A stretch of DNA of 64,000 nucleotides from Jannaschia sp. S6380 (GCF_023015695.1 NZ_JALKAS010000002.1:885120-949119); one strand, 5' to 3'. Positions 9,409 to 18,759 are shown, counted from the first letter of the stretch. The notes: generated by a model from the letters alone, not told the origin. Translations and numbers: made by a program.

Positions 9409-11043
9409 TCAGGCTTTGCAGGGGCCCGAGCCGCTTTTGCCGGCATGGCCGGCCCCCTCGCCCGGCGCGCAATTCCTGGGCCTTGGGTCTGCAGTCGTGA
9501 CGGAGACCGCAGGCAGCGCCCTGCTTTCAATGTCTCCGGCCCGTCGGCCGCGGGCCCAAGGGATGGTGTCGGACAACGGCATGGGCCGCGCGATGCCGTA
9601 GCCTTGCAGCTGCGGGCACCCGAGGGCGACCAGCGCCGCGCGCTCCGCCACCGTTTCGACCCCCTCGGCCAAGGTCTCGATGCCAAGGCGTTCGGCCAGG
9701 CCAAGTATGGCGGCCACGATCTCGCGCTGGGTCGCGTCCGCGTCGATCCCGGTCACGAAACTTTGGTCGATCTTGATGCGGTGTACGCCGAACCGCGCGA
9801 TATGCGCAATCGAGGCCGCACCGGTCCCGAAGTCGTCGAGGTCCAGCCGGAACCCCGCACGTCGCAGCATCGTGACGTTGCGCATGATCGCCTCGTCATC
9901 GCCACGCAGCGTGACCGTCTCCAGAATCTCGATCGCCAGACGTTCGGGGCGGATGTCGTAGCGATCGAGCTGCCAGATGATGCGGTCCGACAGTCGCGGG
10001 TCGGCCAACTCTTCCAGCGACAGGTTCACGCCAACGCATGGCACCTCCAGCCCTGCGCGGTCCCAGGCGACCAGCGCCTCGAGGCTTGCGCGCAGGATAT
10101 GCTCGCCCAGTTCGGCGCATCGGGCGGCGGCGGCGATCGCCGGCAGGAACTGGCCCGGCGTCAGGACGCCAAGCGTAGGGTGGTGCCATCGCGCCAACGC
10201 CTCGAACCCGGCCAACCGCCCCGTTCGCGCGTCGACCTGCGGCTGGAACCAGGGGCGGAACTGCCCTTCGATCAATGCGTCTTCCACTTGCGCCGACAGG
10301 CGGTGGTCGGTTTCCACCCGCGTCTGGATGTCCGGCGTGAACACGCGCACGGCCTCGGCGCCCTGTCGCCGGGCCAGACGCAGTGCACAGTCGGCCGCCG
10401 CCAGCATCGCCGCGCCCGTCCGCGCCGGTGCCATCCCCTCGTTGCAGATGCCGACGCAGGCATGTACGCGAACCGAACATCCGTCGACCAGCACGGGCTC
10501 GGCCACGGCCGTCTGGATTCGGTCGACGATCGCCATGACCACATCCAGATCTGCCCGTCGTGTCGGCGCGAGCACGATGACGAGCCCGTCCTCGCCCTGT
10601 CGCAGCACCGCATCCGGGGTCCGCAGCACCGCTGCAACGCGTGGGACGAGCCGGGTCATGACTGCCTCGCCGATATCGGTGTCCCAGGCGCCGTCGGCCA
10701 CGTGCAGGTCGTCGACGACGACGTGCAGCACGGCCGTCGTGCGGTCCTGACGGCTGCATTCCCGAAGCACGCCGTCGATGATGTCATGGATGGGCCCGCG
10801 TGCCAGCGGACGGACGGATACGGTATCACCTGCTTGCGAGGCCCGGACGCCGCGCCAACCCAGCCGACCGTCCAGGACCAGTAGCAGCGGAAAGACCATC
10901 ATCAGGGTCACCGCGACAGCGTCCTGACCGCAGACCCAGGCCAAGCCCGCCATCGCCGGAAAAAGCAGCGCCCAGTCGATGCGCGGTGGCCATGCGGCCC
11001 GCCGCGGCGCGGGAGGGTTCGGCATTTCGGGCCCGTCCGGCAT
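9409..11043 (-). CDS. Degenerate GGDEF plus EAL domain protein, probable c-di-GMP phosphodiesterase
   Basis: A 544-residue membrane-anchored protein. Two hydrophobic segments lie at about residues 20-60. A GGDEF-like domain follows (about 95-255), in which the signature loop reads RQGEDG instead of GGDEF, so cyclase activity is unlikely. The C-terminal EAL domain (about 275-525) keeps FEALARW, DDFGTGAASIA, KIDQSFV and LAEGVET, so c-di-GMP hydrolysis is plausible. I chose the ATG at 11043 because a GGAG ribosome site lies 6 bp upstream; a longer frame starts inside ttcA. It lies between ttcA and yidC in the rpmH-to-argB gene run. Confidence 0.88.
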   Translation of the reverse strand: MPDGPEMPNPPAPRRAAWPPRIDWALLFPAMAGLAWVCGQDAVAVTLMMVFPLLLVLDGRLGWRGVRASQAGDTVSVRPLARGPIHDIIDGVLRECSRQDRTTAVLHVVVDDLHVADGAWDTDIGEAVMTRLVPRVAAVLRTPDAVLRQGEDGLVIVLAPTRRADLDVVMAIVDRIQTAVAEPVLVDGCSVRVHACVGICNEGMAPARTGAAMLAAADCALRLARRQGAEAVRVFTPDIQTRVETDHRLSAQVEDALIEGQFRPWFQPQVDARTGRLAGFEALARWHHPTLGVLTPGQFLPAIAAAARCAELGEHILRASLEALVAWDRAGLEVPCVGVNLSLEELADPRLSDRIIWQLDRYDIRPERLAIEILETVTLRGDDEAIMRNVTMLRRAGFRLDLDDFGTGAASIAHIARFGVHRIKIDQSFVTGIDADATQREIVAAILGLAERLGIETLAEGVETVAERAALVALGCPQLQGYGIARPMPLSDTIPWARGRRAGDIESRALPAVSVTTADPRPRNCAPGEGAGHAGKSGSGPCKA

Positions 11044-11098
11044 CTTCGTCTCCGATCGTTCGTCGGGACATGCCTGGGGCACAGTCGTGAGCAGAGCC

Positions 11099-11959
11099 TT
11101 AACGCAGGCGCGGAATTTCCGTCGAATTTTCGTTATCCGCGGCCGCAAGCGCCGCGAAATCGAACAGGGATGGGTCCAGCATGTGCGATGGCCGGACCTT
11201 CATCAGCGCCGAGAAGATCTTTGCGCGCCGTCCTGGGGCCTTCGCTTCCCATCCGTCGAGCATCGCCTTGATGGCCTGCCGCTGCAGCCCGTCCTGGCTG
11301 CCGCAGAGGTCGCAGGGAATGATCGGGTAGGCCAGCGCCGCGGCGAAGCGGGCGCAATCCTCCTCGGCCACGTGGGCCAGGGGCCGCAGCACGCCGAGGT
11401 CACCCTCGTCGTTCACCAGTTTTGGCGGCATCGTAGCGACCTTGCCGCCATGGAAGAGGTTCAGAAAGAATGTCTCGAGAATATCGTCCCGGTGATGACC
11501 GAGGACCACCGCGGCGCATCCCTCCTCGCGCGCGATCCGGTAGAGGTTGCCCCGTCGCAGGCGCGAGCAGAGCGCGCAATAGGTGCGCCCCGCCGGGACC
11601 TTGTCCTTCACCACGGAATAGGTGTCGCGGTACTCCACCCGGTGCGGCACCCCCATCCGCGACAGGAACTCCGGCAGTACGGTCGCGGGAAAGTTCGGTT
11701 GCCCCTGATCCAGGTTGCACGCCAGGATGTCGACCGGCAGCACGCCGCGCCATTGCAGTTCGGTCAGCGCGGCCAGCAGCGTATAGCTGTCCTTGCCGCC
11801 CGACACGCAGACGAGCCAGCGGTCACCCCGGCGGACCATGCCGTAGCGATCGATCGCCTCGCGCGTTTCGCGGATGATCCGCTTGCGCAGCTTGCGGAAC
11901 TCCGTCGTCTTCGGCGCACCGGAAAACAGCGGGTGGATATCGTCTGCCTCGTCCAACAT
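11099..11959 (-). CDS. ttcA: tRNA 2-thiocytidine(32) synthetase TtcA
   Basis: A 286-residue PP-loop ATPase that thiolates cytidine 32 of certain tRNAs with an iron-sulfur cluster. The PP-loop SGGKDS is at residues 53-58. Two CxxC pairs are present: CALC at 128-131 and CDLC near 220, the arrangement that defines Ttc[14 protein letters not shown] is the second conserved motif. The gene is co-directional with the small gene upstream and the EAL gene downstream. Confidence 0.95.
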   Translation of the reverse strand: MLDEADDIHPLFSGAPKTTEFRKLRKRIIRETREAIDRYGMVRRGDRWLVCVSGGKDSYTLLAALTELQWRGVLPVDILACNLDQGQPNFPATVLPEFLSRMGVPHRVEYRDTYSVVKDKVPAGRTYCALCSRLRRGNLYRIAREEGCAAVVLGHHRDDILETFFLNLFHGGKVATMPPKLVNDEGDLGVLRPLAHVAEEDCARFAAALAYPIIPCDLCGSQDGLQRQAIKAMLDGWEAKAPGRRAKIFSALMKVRPSHMLDPSLFDFAALAAADNENSTEIPRLR

Positions 11960-12040
11960 GACGTGCCTCGTGGATGCGGTCGCATGGGCGGCGATAGCCG
12001 ATCCCGCGCCCGGTTTCCACCGAGCGCGGGTGATGCGGCA

Positions 12041-12262
12041 TCAGCGGAGGTATCGCGTCCAGTGCCGCTGGGCCTCGATATCGGGCAGGCCGACGTCGCG
12101 GCGCAGATGGTCAGGCAGGCTCGCCGCATCCGGCGGGCGCGCTTTCGGACGCAGCAGCGCCAGAAGCGCGGCCAGGAGGACGCGGCCGGCGCCGTGCCGG
12201 GCGATCGCGTGGTCAATGAGGTCGCGCGATGGACGCGGCGACGTTATGCGCAAGGCTGTCAT
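12041..12262 (-). CDS. Small protein of unknown function
   Basis: A 73-residue protein beginning MTALRITSPRPSRDLIDHAI and ending in LRRDVGLPDIEAQRHWTRYL. The basic, arginine-rich C-terminal pattern (LRRDxGLP...RxW) recalls small DUF1127-like proteins of alphaproteobacteria, but I cannot assign a family with certainty. The frame extends upstream to 12334; I preferred the ATG at 12262 because a perfect 7-bp inverted repeat (CCCGGGC/GCCCGGG, 12272-12291) lies just upstream and is more likely leader than coding. From 12335 to 12571, before yidD, I see no gene. Confidence 0.6.
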   Translation of the reverse strand: MTALRITSPRPSRDLIDHAIARHGAGRVLLAALLALLRPKARPPDAASLPDHLRRDVGLPDIEAQRHWTRYLR

Positions 12263-12571
12263 ATTCAACATCCCGGGCAAAATGGCCCGGGTCCCTGTCA
12301 TGGGTTGTGAGAATGGGTCGTGCCGCGCGCCCATTGGGGCACGACGATCAGGACCGGTTCTGTCGGGATGCCCGAAGGCAGCGAGGGATCAGGCGGTGCA
12401 GGTCCAACGAAGGACGGACACCTTCATGCGCGCGCCGGGGCGGTGAAATGCTTGGATCATATCCATACGGCCCCTCCCTCGATCAGATGCGGCGCTGGGG
12501 TTTCCGTACACTATTACGCCGCGTCAGCCAACAGTCGCGATGTCGGGGGGGTAATCTGTGGCGCCCGGGTC

Positions 12572-12793
12572 TCAGTCGGGGACGTTGTCGATGCCCGATC
12601 CGCCCCAGGGGTGGCAGCGCGCGATGCGTCGCGCCGCCAGCCATCCGCCGCGCAGGCCGCCATGGCGCTCCAATGCCTCGAGCGCATAGGCCGAACACGT
12701 GGGCTGATAGCGGCAGTTGTGCCCGACATGGGGCGAGAACACCGCCCGATAGGCATGCACCGGCATGGCGAGGAGGCGGGCGAGGGGGGTCAT
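12572..12793 (-). CDS. yidD: Membrane protein insertion efficiency factor YidD
   Basis: A 73-residue protein of the YidD family, which assists YidC-dependent membrane insertion. It has the family cysteine pattern CRYQPTCSAYALEA followed by RIARCHPWGGSGIDNVP. The ATG overlaps the rnpA stop by 4 bp (ATGA), the usual rnpA-yidD coupling. Confidence 0.95.
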   Translation of the reverse strand: MTPLARLLAMPVHAYRAVFSPHVGHNCRYQPTCSAYALEALERHGGLRGGWLAARRIARCHPWGGSGIDNVPD

Positions 12794-13152
12794 CGATGCG
12801 CCCGGTCCAGCGCGCCGCGCAGGTCGTCCAGCAATGCGTCGAAGGCCCGGCCCGCCGTCGCGTCCTTCCGACCGATCAGGGCGTAGTCCCAGCCGGGGCG
12901 ACCGGCCATCGGAAGGACGATGCGCGCGGCCTCGCGCAGGCGGCGTTTGGCCCGGTTGCGGGCGACCGCATTGCCGACCTTTCTGGAACAGGTGAACCCC
13001 ACACCGACTGCCGGATCCTCGTCACCCCGGTCGCGGGCCTGGAGAAGGAACGCACCCGCGGGCACCCGGATGCCGCGGTTTAGGGCCAGGAACTGCGGAC
13101 GGGTCCGCAGAATGCGCAAAGACGCCGGAGAGGCATCCCCCTCCGGCGTCAT
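12790..13152 (-). CDS. rnpA: Ribonuclease P protein component
   Basis: A 120-residue protein subunit of RNase P, which matures the 5' ends of tRNAs together with the catalytic RNA. The RNA-binding motif ARNRAKRRLREAAR follows the conserved GFTCSRKVGNAV. The frame is open far upstream over rpmH, but I placed the start at MTPEGDASPASL because it follows the rpmH stop by 23 bp and gives the usual length. It overlaps yidD by 4 bp. Confidence 0.95.
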   Translation of the reverse strand: MTPEGDASPASLRILRTRPQFLALNRGIRVPAGAFLLQARDRGDEDPAVGVGFTCSRKVGNAVARNRAKRRLREAARIVLPMAGRPGWDYALIGRKDATAGRAFDALLDDLRGALDRAHR

Positions 13153-13175
13153 GTCTGTCCGACCTGTCAGGGGAT

Positions 13176-13310
13176 CTACGCCGACAGGACCTTGCGGCCA
13201 CGTGCCCGGCGCGCGTTCAGAATCTTGCGTCCGGCCTTGGTGGCCATGCGGGCGCGAAAGCCGTGGCGGCGCTTGCGGACGAGGTTCGAGGGCTGGAAGG
13301 TACGTTTCAT
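13176..13310 (-). CDS. rpmH: 50S ribosomal protein L34
   Basis: A 44-residue ribosomal protein, [20 protein letters not shown] followed by a basic tail that ends GRKVLSA. This is the canonical L34 sequence. It is the first gene of the rpmH-rnpA-yidD operon, and a good promoter lies about 65 bp upstream. Confidence 0.98.
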   Translation of the reverse strand: MKRTFQPSNLVRKRRHGFRARMATKAGRKILNARRARGRKVLSA

Positions 13311-13372
13311 CGCCTTCACTCCGTGGTCTTGGGCCGGAATCACTCACGGCCGCCGGGAAAACTGGAAGCCGC

Positions 13373-13401
13373 CGTCTAGGGCACGTGGAATCAGGTGTCA
13401 A
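13373..13401 (-). promoter_or_regulatory. Promoter of the rpmH-rnpA-yidD operon
   Basis: On the minus strand a perfect -35 TTGACA (13401-13396) and a -10 TAGACG (13378-13373) are separated by 17 bp. Transcription would start about 55 bp before the rpmH ATG. The same -10 hexamer and spacing occur upstream of tuf at the other end of the window. Confidence 0.7.
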
Positions 13402-13583
13402 CGGGCGCCCGTGCAGCGCCGAGGCCATCCGAACCTGTAACAAAGCGCCCTGTGGGGCATCCTGCAGACACGACCGCTCAAACGGGCGTGAGGGGGGATA
13501 TCGCGAATGGCACCCGGCCGTCACACAGGCGGCGATCCGGTGCACCTCCCCTGCATCGCCCCTCGACAGACTGGATGGAAATG

Positions 13584-14321
13584 ATGACCGATCGAACGAT
13601 GAACACGCGCCCCGACAATCCCCGCAGCGTGGCCCGCTACCTTCCGCTGGCGGTGATCGGCGTCGTGGCGCTCGGCGGGGCTTTCCTGCTGCGTGAGCAT
13701 CTCAACTTCGCGACCCTGGCCGAGAATCGCGAAACCCTGCTGGCGTTCCGCGATGCGAACTATCCGGCGACCGTGGCGGTGGTCCTACTGGCCTATGTCG
13801 TGATCGTGGCCTTCTCGCTGCCCGGCGCGGCAATCGCCACGCTGACGGGCGGGTTCCTGTTTGGCGTCTTTCCGGGCGCGCTTTTCAACGCGGTGGCGGC
13901 GACGCTGGGCGCGACGGCGATCTTCCTGGCGGCAAAGCATGGGCTGGGCGACCGTTTGGCCGCCAAGATGGATGCCGCCGGCGGCGCCGCACGCAGGCTG
14001 CGCGAGGGCATCCGCGAGGATGAGACGTCGTACCTGTTCATCATGCGACTGGTTCCGGCGGTCCCCTTCTTCGTGGCCAACCTGGTGCCCGCCTTCGTGG
14101 GGGTGGGCCTGCGCAAGTATGTCGTCACGACGTTCCTGGGCATCCTGCCCGGCACGGTCGTCTACACTTGGGTCGGCGCCGGGTTGGGCGAGGTCTTCGC
14201 GCGTGGCGAGACCCCCGATCTCGGCATTATCTTCGAGCCGCATATCCTGGGCCCGATCATCGGACTGGTCGCGCTGGCCTGCCTGCCCATTGCGGTCAAG
14301 AAACTGCGCCGGAAGGGGTAG
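13584..14321 (+). CDS. TVP38/TMEM64 family (DedA-like) membrane protein
   Basis: A 245-residue inner-membrane protein with about five to six hydrophobic segments. The family core is present: FSLPGAAIATLTGGFLFG at about residues 75-95, then MRLVPAVPFFVANLVPA and FLGILPGTVVYTWVGAG. Related proteins are implicated in lipid or ion transport, but the substrate is unknown. Several ATGs lie close together; I used the one at 13584. It is followed closely by a MerA-like flavoprotein. Confidence 0.85.
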   Translation: MTDRTMNTRPDNPRSVARYLPLAVIGVVALGGAFLLREHLNFATLAENRETLLAFRDANYPATVAVVLLAYVVIVAFSLPGAAIATLTGGFLFGVFPGALFNAVAATLGATAIFLAAKHGLGDRLAAKMDAAGGAARRLREGIREDETSYLFIMRLVPAVPFFVANLVPAFVGVGLRKYVVTTFLGILPGTVVYTWVGAGLGEVFARGETPDLGIIFEPHILGPIIGLVALACLPIAVKKLRRKG

Positions 14322-14376
14322 GAACATGAACATCCAAGCCACCCCGGACGAAATGCTGCGCGCGAAGGAGCCCCCG

Positions 14377-15789
14377 ATGCAGGAAATCAAGACCGACGTT
14401 CTGGTCATCGGTGCGGGGTCCGGCGGGCTCAGCTTCGCGGCCGGGGCCGTGCAGATGGGCGCGGACGTAACGCTCCTCGAAGGGCACAAGATGGGCGGCG
14501 ATTGCCTGAATTTCGGCTGCGTGCCGTCGAAAGCGCTGATCGCCGCGGCCAAGCAGGCACAGGCCATGCGCGGCGGCGAGAGATTCGGCGTCACCCCGGT
14601 CGACCCGATGGTCGACTATGCTGCCGCCAAGCGCCACGTCCACGACGTCATCGAAACCATCGCCCCGGTCGACAGCCAGGAACGGTTCCAGGGGATGGGC
14701 GTCCGCGTCATCCGCGAATACGGGCGCTTCGTCGACCGCGATACGGTTGTCGCCGGTGACAACCGGATCACGGCGCGCCGGATCGTGATCGCGACCGGCT
14801 CGTCACCCTTGGTTCCGCCGATCGACGGGTTGGCCGACGTGCCCTTCCATACCAACGAGACGATCTTCGATCTGATGGAGAAGCCCGACCATCTGATCGT
14901 CGTCGGCGGCGGTCCCATCGGGATGGAGATGGCCCAGGCCCATATCCGCCTCGGCTGCAAGGTCACGGTGATCGAGGGCGCCAAGGCCCTGGGCAAGGAC
15001 GATCCCGAAATGGCAGCGGTCGTGTTGAAACGGCTGCGGGACGAGGGCGTCGAAATCATGGAAGGCGCGCAGGTGACGCGGGTTTCCGGCAGGGATGGGG
15101 CGATCACGGTGCACACGCCCGCGGGCGATGTCGCCGGCACGCATTTGCTGATGGCCGTCGGGCGCAAAACCAATGTCGAGAAGCTGAACCTGGACGCAGC
15201 CGGCGTGGAACATGACCGCGCCATCAAGGTCGGGTCCGACCTGCGCACCACAAACCGCCGGGTCTATGCGATCGGCGACGTGGCCGGCGGGTATCAGTTC
15301 ACCCATGTCGCGGGTTATCACGGCGCCACGGTGATCCGCCCGATCCTGTTCGGTCTGCCCGCGAAGGCACGCACCGACCACATCCCCTGGGCCACCTATA
15401 CCGACCCGGAACTGGCCCAGGTTGGCCTGACGGAGGCGCAGGCCCGCGAGGCGCATGGCGACAGGCTGGAGGTGCTGCGCTTCCCGTATCACGAGAACGA
15501 CCGTGCCATCGCCAGCGGCCGGACCGAGGGTCTGATCAAGGTGATGGTCGTGCGGGCGCGCATCGTCGGTGCCTCGATCGCCGGCGCGCAGGCGGGTGAG
15601 CTCATCGGTCTCTGGGCGCTGGTCATCGCCAATCGCATGAAGATCGGCCAGGTCGCGCAGATGGTCGCGCCCTATCCCACGCTGGGTGAAATCTCCAAGC
15701 GCGCGGCCGGGCAGTACTTCGCCCCGCGCCTGTTCCAGAGCGAGGCGGTCAAGACCGTGGTTCGGCTGGTCCAGCGGTTCCTGCCCTGA
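14377..15789 (+). CDS. MerA-like FAD-dependent pyridine nucleotide-disulfide oxidoreductase
   Basis: A 470-residue class I flavoprotein disulfide reductase. The FAD motif VIGAGSGGLS starts at residue 10, the redox-active cysteines are C43 and C48 (GGDCLNFGCVPSK), the NAD(P) motif is VVGGGPIGMEMAQ, and the second FAD motif is RVYAIGDVAGG. The C-terminal catalytic segment reads APYPTLGE rather than the HPTLSE of lipoamide dehydrogenase, as in mercuric reductase-like enzymes. The MerA C-terminal Cys-Cys pair and heavy-metal domain are absent, so mercury reduction should not be assumed. The ATG at 14377 has AAGGAG upstream; an in-frame ATG at 14326 is the alternative. Confidence 0.87.
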   Translation: MQEIKTDVLVIGAGSGGLSFAAGAVQMGADVTLLEGHKMGGDCLNFGCVPSKALIAAAKQAQAMRGGERFGVTPVDPMVDYAAAKRHVHDVIETIAPVDSQERFQGMGVRVIREYGRFVDRDTVVAGDNRITARRIVIATGSSPLVPPIDGLADVPFHTNETIFDLMEKPDHLIVVGGGPIGMEMAQAHIRLGCKVTVIEGAKALGKDDPEMAAVVLKRLRDEGVEIMEGAQVTRVSGRDGAITVHTPAGDVAGTHLLMAVGRKTNVEKLNLDAAGVEHDRAIKVGSDLRTTNRRVYAIGDVAGGYQFTHVAGYHGATVIRPILFGLPAKARTDHIPWATYTDPELAQVGLTEAQAREAHGDRLEVLRFPYHENDRAIASGRTEGLIKVMVVRARIVGASIAGAQAGELIGLWALVIANRMKIGQVAQMVAPYPTLGEISKRAAGQYFAPRLFQSEAVKTVVRLVQRFLP

Positions 15790-15859
15790 TGCGGCGCCCC
15801 TGTCGCCATCCGGCGGCGGGGACGTTAACCTGCCGATGCCACCAAACACCGGATCTTCC

Positions 15860-17242
15860 ATGCTCACGACACTCTCGGGCCGCTTCCTGATCCTGACCGT
15901 GGCCTTCGTGATGCTGGCCGAGGTTCTGATCTTCGTGCCCTCCATCGCGCGCTTCCGCCTCGACTACCTGACCGACCGGATGGAACGCGCGCAGATCGCC
16001 TCGCTGGCCCTTTTGGGCACCGGCGACATGATCGACGAGGAGGTGGAGGCCGAACTCCTCGACAATGCGGGCGTGCTGAACGTCGTTCTGCGACGCGATG
16101 CGATGCGGCAACTCGTGCTGTCGTCGGACCTGACGCGTCCGGTCACCAAAACCGTCGACCTGCGCGACCCGCCCGCCACGGTCCTGATACGCGACGCGAT
16201 GGCCCGGTTCTTCATGCCGGGGTCGGAGATCATCCGCGTCATCGCCGAGCCTGCGCGAGGGGGCGGCGTCCAGATCGAGGCGGCGATCGACACTTCGGAC
16301 ATGCATGCCGCGATGATCGACTACGGTCTCAACATCCTGTGGCTCAGTCTCGTCATCTCGGTCATCACGTCGGCGTTCCTTTTCCTCGCCGTGCGCCGGC
16401 TGATGGTTGCGCCGATCCGGGGCCTCGTGCGGCAGATGAATCGCTACGCCGCCGCGCCGGAGGATTCGCGCCGGGTGATCGAACCCCGGTCCCGCATCCG
16501 CGAGCTGCGAGAGGCCGAGACGACCCTGCGCGACCTTGAGACCCAGCTGACGCAATCCCTGCGCCAGAAGGAGCGGTTGGCCCAACTGGGCAGCGCCGTC
16601 GCCAAGATCAGTCATGATCTGCGCAACATCCTGACCACCGCGACGCTGCTGGCCGACCGGATGGAGCGGGTGGATGACCCGACCGTTCGCCGGGTCGCGC
16701 CCAAGATCGTCAACTCCCTGACCCGCGCCGTGAACCTGACCGAAGGGACGCTCGCCTTCGGCCGCGCCGAGGAGGCGCCCCCCGCGCTGCAGATGATCGA
16801 GGCCGCCCCCTTCCTCGACGAGATCTGCGAGGGCGAACAGCTGGCCGTCGCGCCGGACGCCGTGCGCATCCACCACGATGTGCCGCGCGGCGTGACCTTT
16901 CGCGGCGACCCCGAGCAGATGCACCGCGTCATCGGCAACCTGATCCGGAACGCGCGCCAGGCGATTCAGGTCACCGGCACCCCCGGCGAGGTCGGGGTCG
17001 CGCTGTCCGAGACCGCCGATGCGTGGCACATCAAGGTCTGCGATACCGGCCCCGGCCTGCCGCCCAAGGCGCAGGAGAACCTGTTCCAGGCGTTCCAGGG
17101 CAATGTGCGCAAGGGGGGCACCGGGCTTGGCCTGGCGATCGCCTCCGAACTGGTCCGGGGCCATGGCGGCACGCTGGAGTTGGAAAGCACGAGTTCGGAT
17201 GGCACCGTGTTCCGCGTCATCCTGCCGCGCGAAGTCGGCTAG
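15860..17242 (+). CDS. Orphan membrane sensor histidine kinase
   Basis: A 460-residue two-component sensor. A first membrane helix (about 9-28) and a second (about 162-185) flank a periplasmic domain of about 130 residues. A HAMP-like linker and a helical stretch follow, then the H-box KISHDLRNILTT (His near 253). The ATPase domain has NLIRNARQA, CDTGPGLPP and GGTGLGLAIASEL. I chose MLTTLSGRFLILT as the start; an ATG at 15836 would add eight residues. No response regulator is adjacent, so its partner and signal cannot be read from context. Confidence 0.88.
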   Translation: MLTTLSGRFLILTVAFVMLAEVLIFVPSIARFRLDYLTDRMERAQIASLALLGTGDMIDEEVEAELLDNAGVLNVVLRRDAMRQLVLSSDLTRPVTKTVDLRDPPATVLIRDAMARFFMPGSEIIRVIAEPARGGGVQIEAAIDTSDMHAAMIDYGLNILWLSLVISVITSAFLFLAVRRLMVAPIRGLVRQMNRYAAAPEDSRRVIEPRSRIRELREAETTLRDLETQLTQSLRQKERLAQLGSAVAKISHDLRNILTTATLLADRMERVDDPTVRRVAPKIVNSLTRAVNLTEGTLAFGRAEEAPPALQMIEAAPFLDEICEGEQLAVAPDAVRIHHDVPRGVTFRGDPEQMHRVIGNLIRNARQAIQVTGTPGEVGVALSETADAWHIKVCDTGPGLPPKAQENLFQAFQGNVRKGGTGLGLAIASELVRGHGGTLELESTSSDGTVFRVILPREVG

Positions 17243-17453
17243 ACCGGCCATATGCCTGCATCGCGGTTCCGTATGGCGTTTGAGGACGGCCCAGGAAACA
17301 CATGCACGGCCCAGGACTTCCGCGTCCCTCGGCCGACGGCCATGGACCTGAGCGACATGCCGCGGCCATATCTGATCGAATCGCGCGCCGCCAAATCCGG
17401 TACCGGAAACGGTCCGCCCCGAGGTTTGCGATCGCCTCCTCGCGATGCCTGCG

Positions 17454-18623
17454 TCAAGCCGACGCGGCCAGCGCCTCGCCGCAAGCAACCCCGGACGACC
17501 ACGCCCATTGGAAGTTGTAGCCGCCCAGCCATCCGGTCACGTCGACCGCCTCGCCGATGACGTGAAGGCCCGGTACCTCACGCGCTTCCATCGTTTTCGA
17601 CGACAAGGCGGCCGTGTCGACGCCGCCGGCCGTGACCTCCGCCTTGGCATAGCCTTCGGTCCCCGTGGGGTGGAACGTCAGCGCCTCCAGCATGGCGGCG
17701 GCGCGGTCCAGCTCGGCATCGCTGGTGTTGCCCAGCTCGCGCGTCAGGCCGATCCGCGTGGCCAGCGCGTCGGCCAGCCGCGTCGGCAGCCATTCGGCCA
17801 GCGCCGCCTTCAAATGCGCCCGCGGCATCCGGCGCCGCGCCGCACGCAGCCGTGTGCCCGCCTCGGCCAGCACCTCCAGCACGACGGGCGTGCCCGGCGA
17901 CCAGTAGGACGAGACCTGCAGGATGGCCGGGCCGGACAGGCCCCTATGGGTGAACAGCGCCGCCTCGGCGAAAGCCACATCGCCCACCCGCGCGATCGAC
18001 GGGCAGGCGACGCCCGCGATCCCGCAGAAGGCCGCGTCCCCGTCGCCCAGCGTCAACGGCACCAACGCCGGACGCGGCGCCACAACGGCCAACCCGAAGC
18101 GGCGGGCGATGTCATAGGCGATACCGGTCGCGCCCATCTTGGGGATCGACGGCCCGCCGGTCGCGACGACCAGTCGTCGGGCCGACGCGCCGGCGACGCG
18201 GAAGCGGCCGTCGGCATGGTCGATCTCGCCGATCCGGGTGTTCAGCCGGATCTCGACGCCGCCCTTCGCGCATTCTTCCAGCAGCATCGCCACCACCTGC
18301 CGCGCCGATCCGTCGCAGAATAGCTGGCCCAGCGTCTTCTCATGCCAGGCGATCCCGTGGGCCTCGATCAGCGCAAGGAAGTCCCACTGTGTGTAGCGCC
18401 TCAGTGCCGATTTGGCGAAATGCGGGTTCTCGGACAGAAAGCATGCCGCCTCGGTCCCGAGATTGGTGAAGTTGCACCGCCCGCCGCCCGAAATCAGGAT
18501 CTTCTTTCCGGGCTTCGCCGCATGATCCAGCAACAGCACGCGCGCGCCGCGCTGCCCGGCGGTCGCCGCCGCCAGCAGCCCGGCGCCACCGGCCCCGAGG
18601 ATGATCGCATCGTAGTCGGCCAA
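17454..18623 (-). CDS. BaiN/HI0933-type NAD(P)/FAD-dependent oxidoreductase
   Basis: A flavoprotein of about 389 residues. It starts with the FAD motif AIILGAGGAGLLAA, followed by the family signature KILISGGGRCNFTN and, near the C terminus, TGWLGGYNFQWAWSSG. The biochemical role of most members is unknown; one branch reduces bile acid intermediates. The start is uncertain: the first in-frame codon near the Rossmann fold is TTG at 18623, and the only upstream ATG (18734) would extend into the tRNA-Arg promoter. The 211 bp between this gene and the convergent kinase (17243-17453) hold nothing I can identify. Confidence 0.85.
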   Translation of the reverse strand: MADYDAIILGAGGAGLLAAATAGQRGARVLLLDHAAKPGKKILISGGGRCNFTNLGTEAACFLSENPHFAKSALRRYTQWDFLALIEAHGIAWHEKTLGQLFCDGSARQVVAMLLEECAKGGVEIRLNTRIGEIDHADGRFRVAGASARRLVVATGGPSIPKMGATGIAYDIARRFGLAVVAPRPALVPLTLGDGDAAFCGIAGVACPSIARVGDVAFAEAALFTHRGLSGPAILQVSSYWSPGTPVVLEVLAEAGTRLRAARRRMPRAHLKAALAEWLPTRLADALATRIGLTRELGNTSDAELDRAAAMLEALTFHPTGTEGYAKAEVTAGGVDTAALSSKTMEAREVPGLHVIGEAVDVTGWLGGYNFQWAWSSGVACGEALAASA

Positions 18624-18717
18624 GCCCGCGCGCCCCGTCTTTCTTTCATTGTGCGTGCATGGTGTATGTACGGTGGACGTGCAGGGGGTGCACGCGGATT
18701 TCCCTGCAATTCGGGTC

Positions 18718-18746
18718 TTGCACCCCCCGCGCACGGGGGCTATCTG
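18718..18746 (+). promoter_or_regulatory. Promoter of tRNA-Arg
   Basis: TTGCAC (-35, 18718-18723) and TATCTG (-10, 18741-18746) are separated by 17 bp, 14 bp before the first base of the tRNA. The spacer contains a C-run and a G-run. An inverted repeat CGTGCA/TGCACG with a 5-bp centre lies just upstream at 18678-18694. Confidence 0.6.
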
Positions 18747-18759
18747 CGGCCTCAGTCGT

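Noticed and set aside
12572..13401. Chromosome origin near rpmH-rnpA
   Set aside because: This neighbourhood marks oriC in some phyla, but I see no dnaA, no cluster of TTATCCACA-like boxes and no AT-rich unwinding stretch here.
14377..15789. Annotation as dihydrolipoamide dehydrogenase or mercuric reductase
   Set aside because: The catalytic HPTLSE is replaced by YPTLGE, and the C-terminal Cys pair and heavy-metal domain of MerA are missing.
18624..18734. Longer N terminus for the BaiN-type flavoprotein starting at 18734
   Set aside because: It would add a Cys/Thr-rich stretch unlike the family and run into the tRNA-Arg promoter; the Rossmann motif normally lies at the N terminus.
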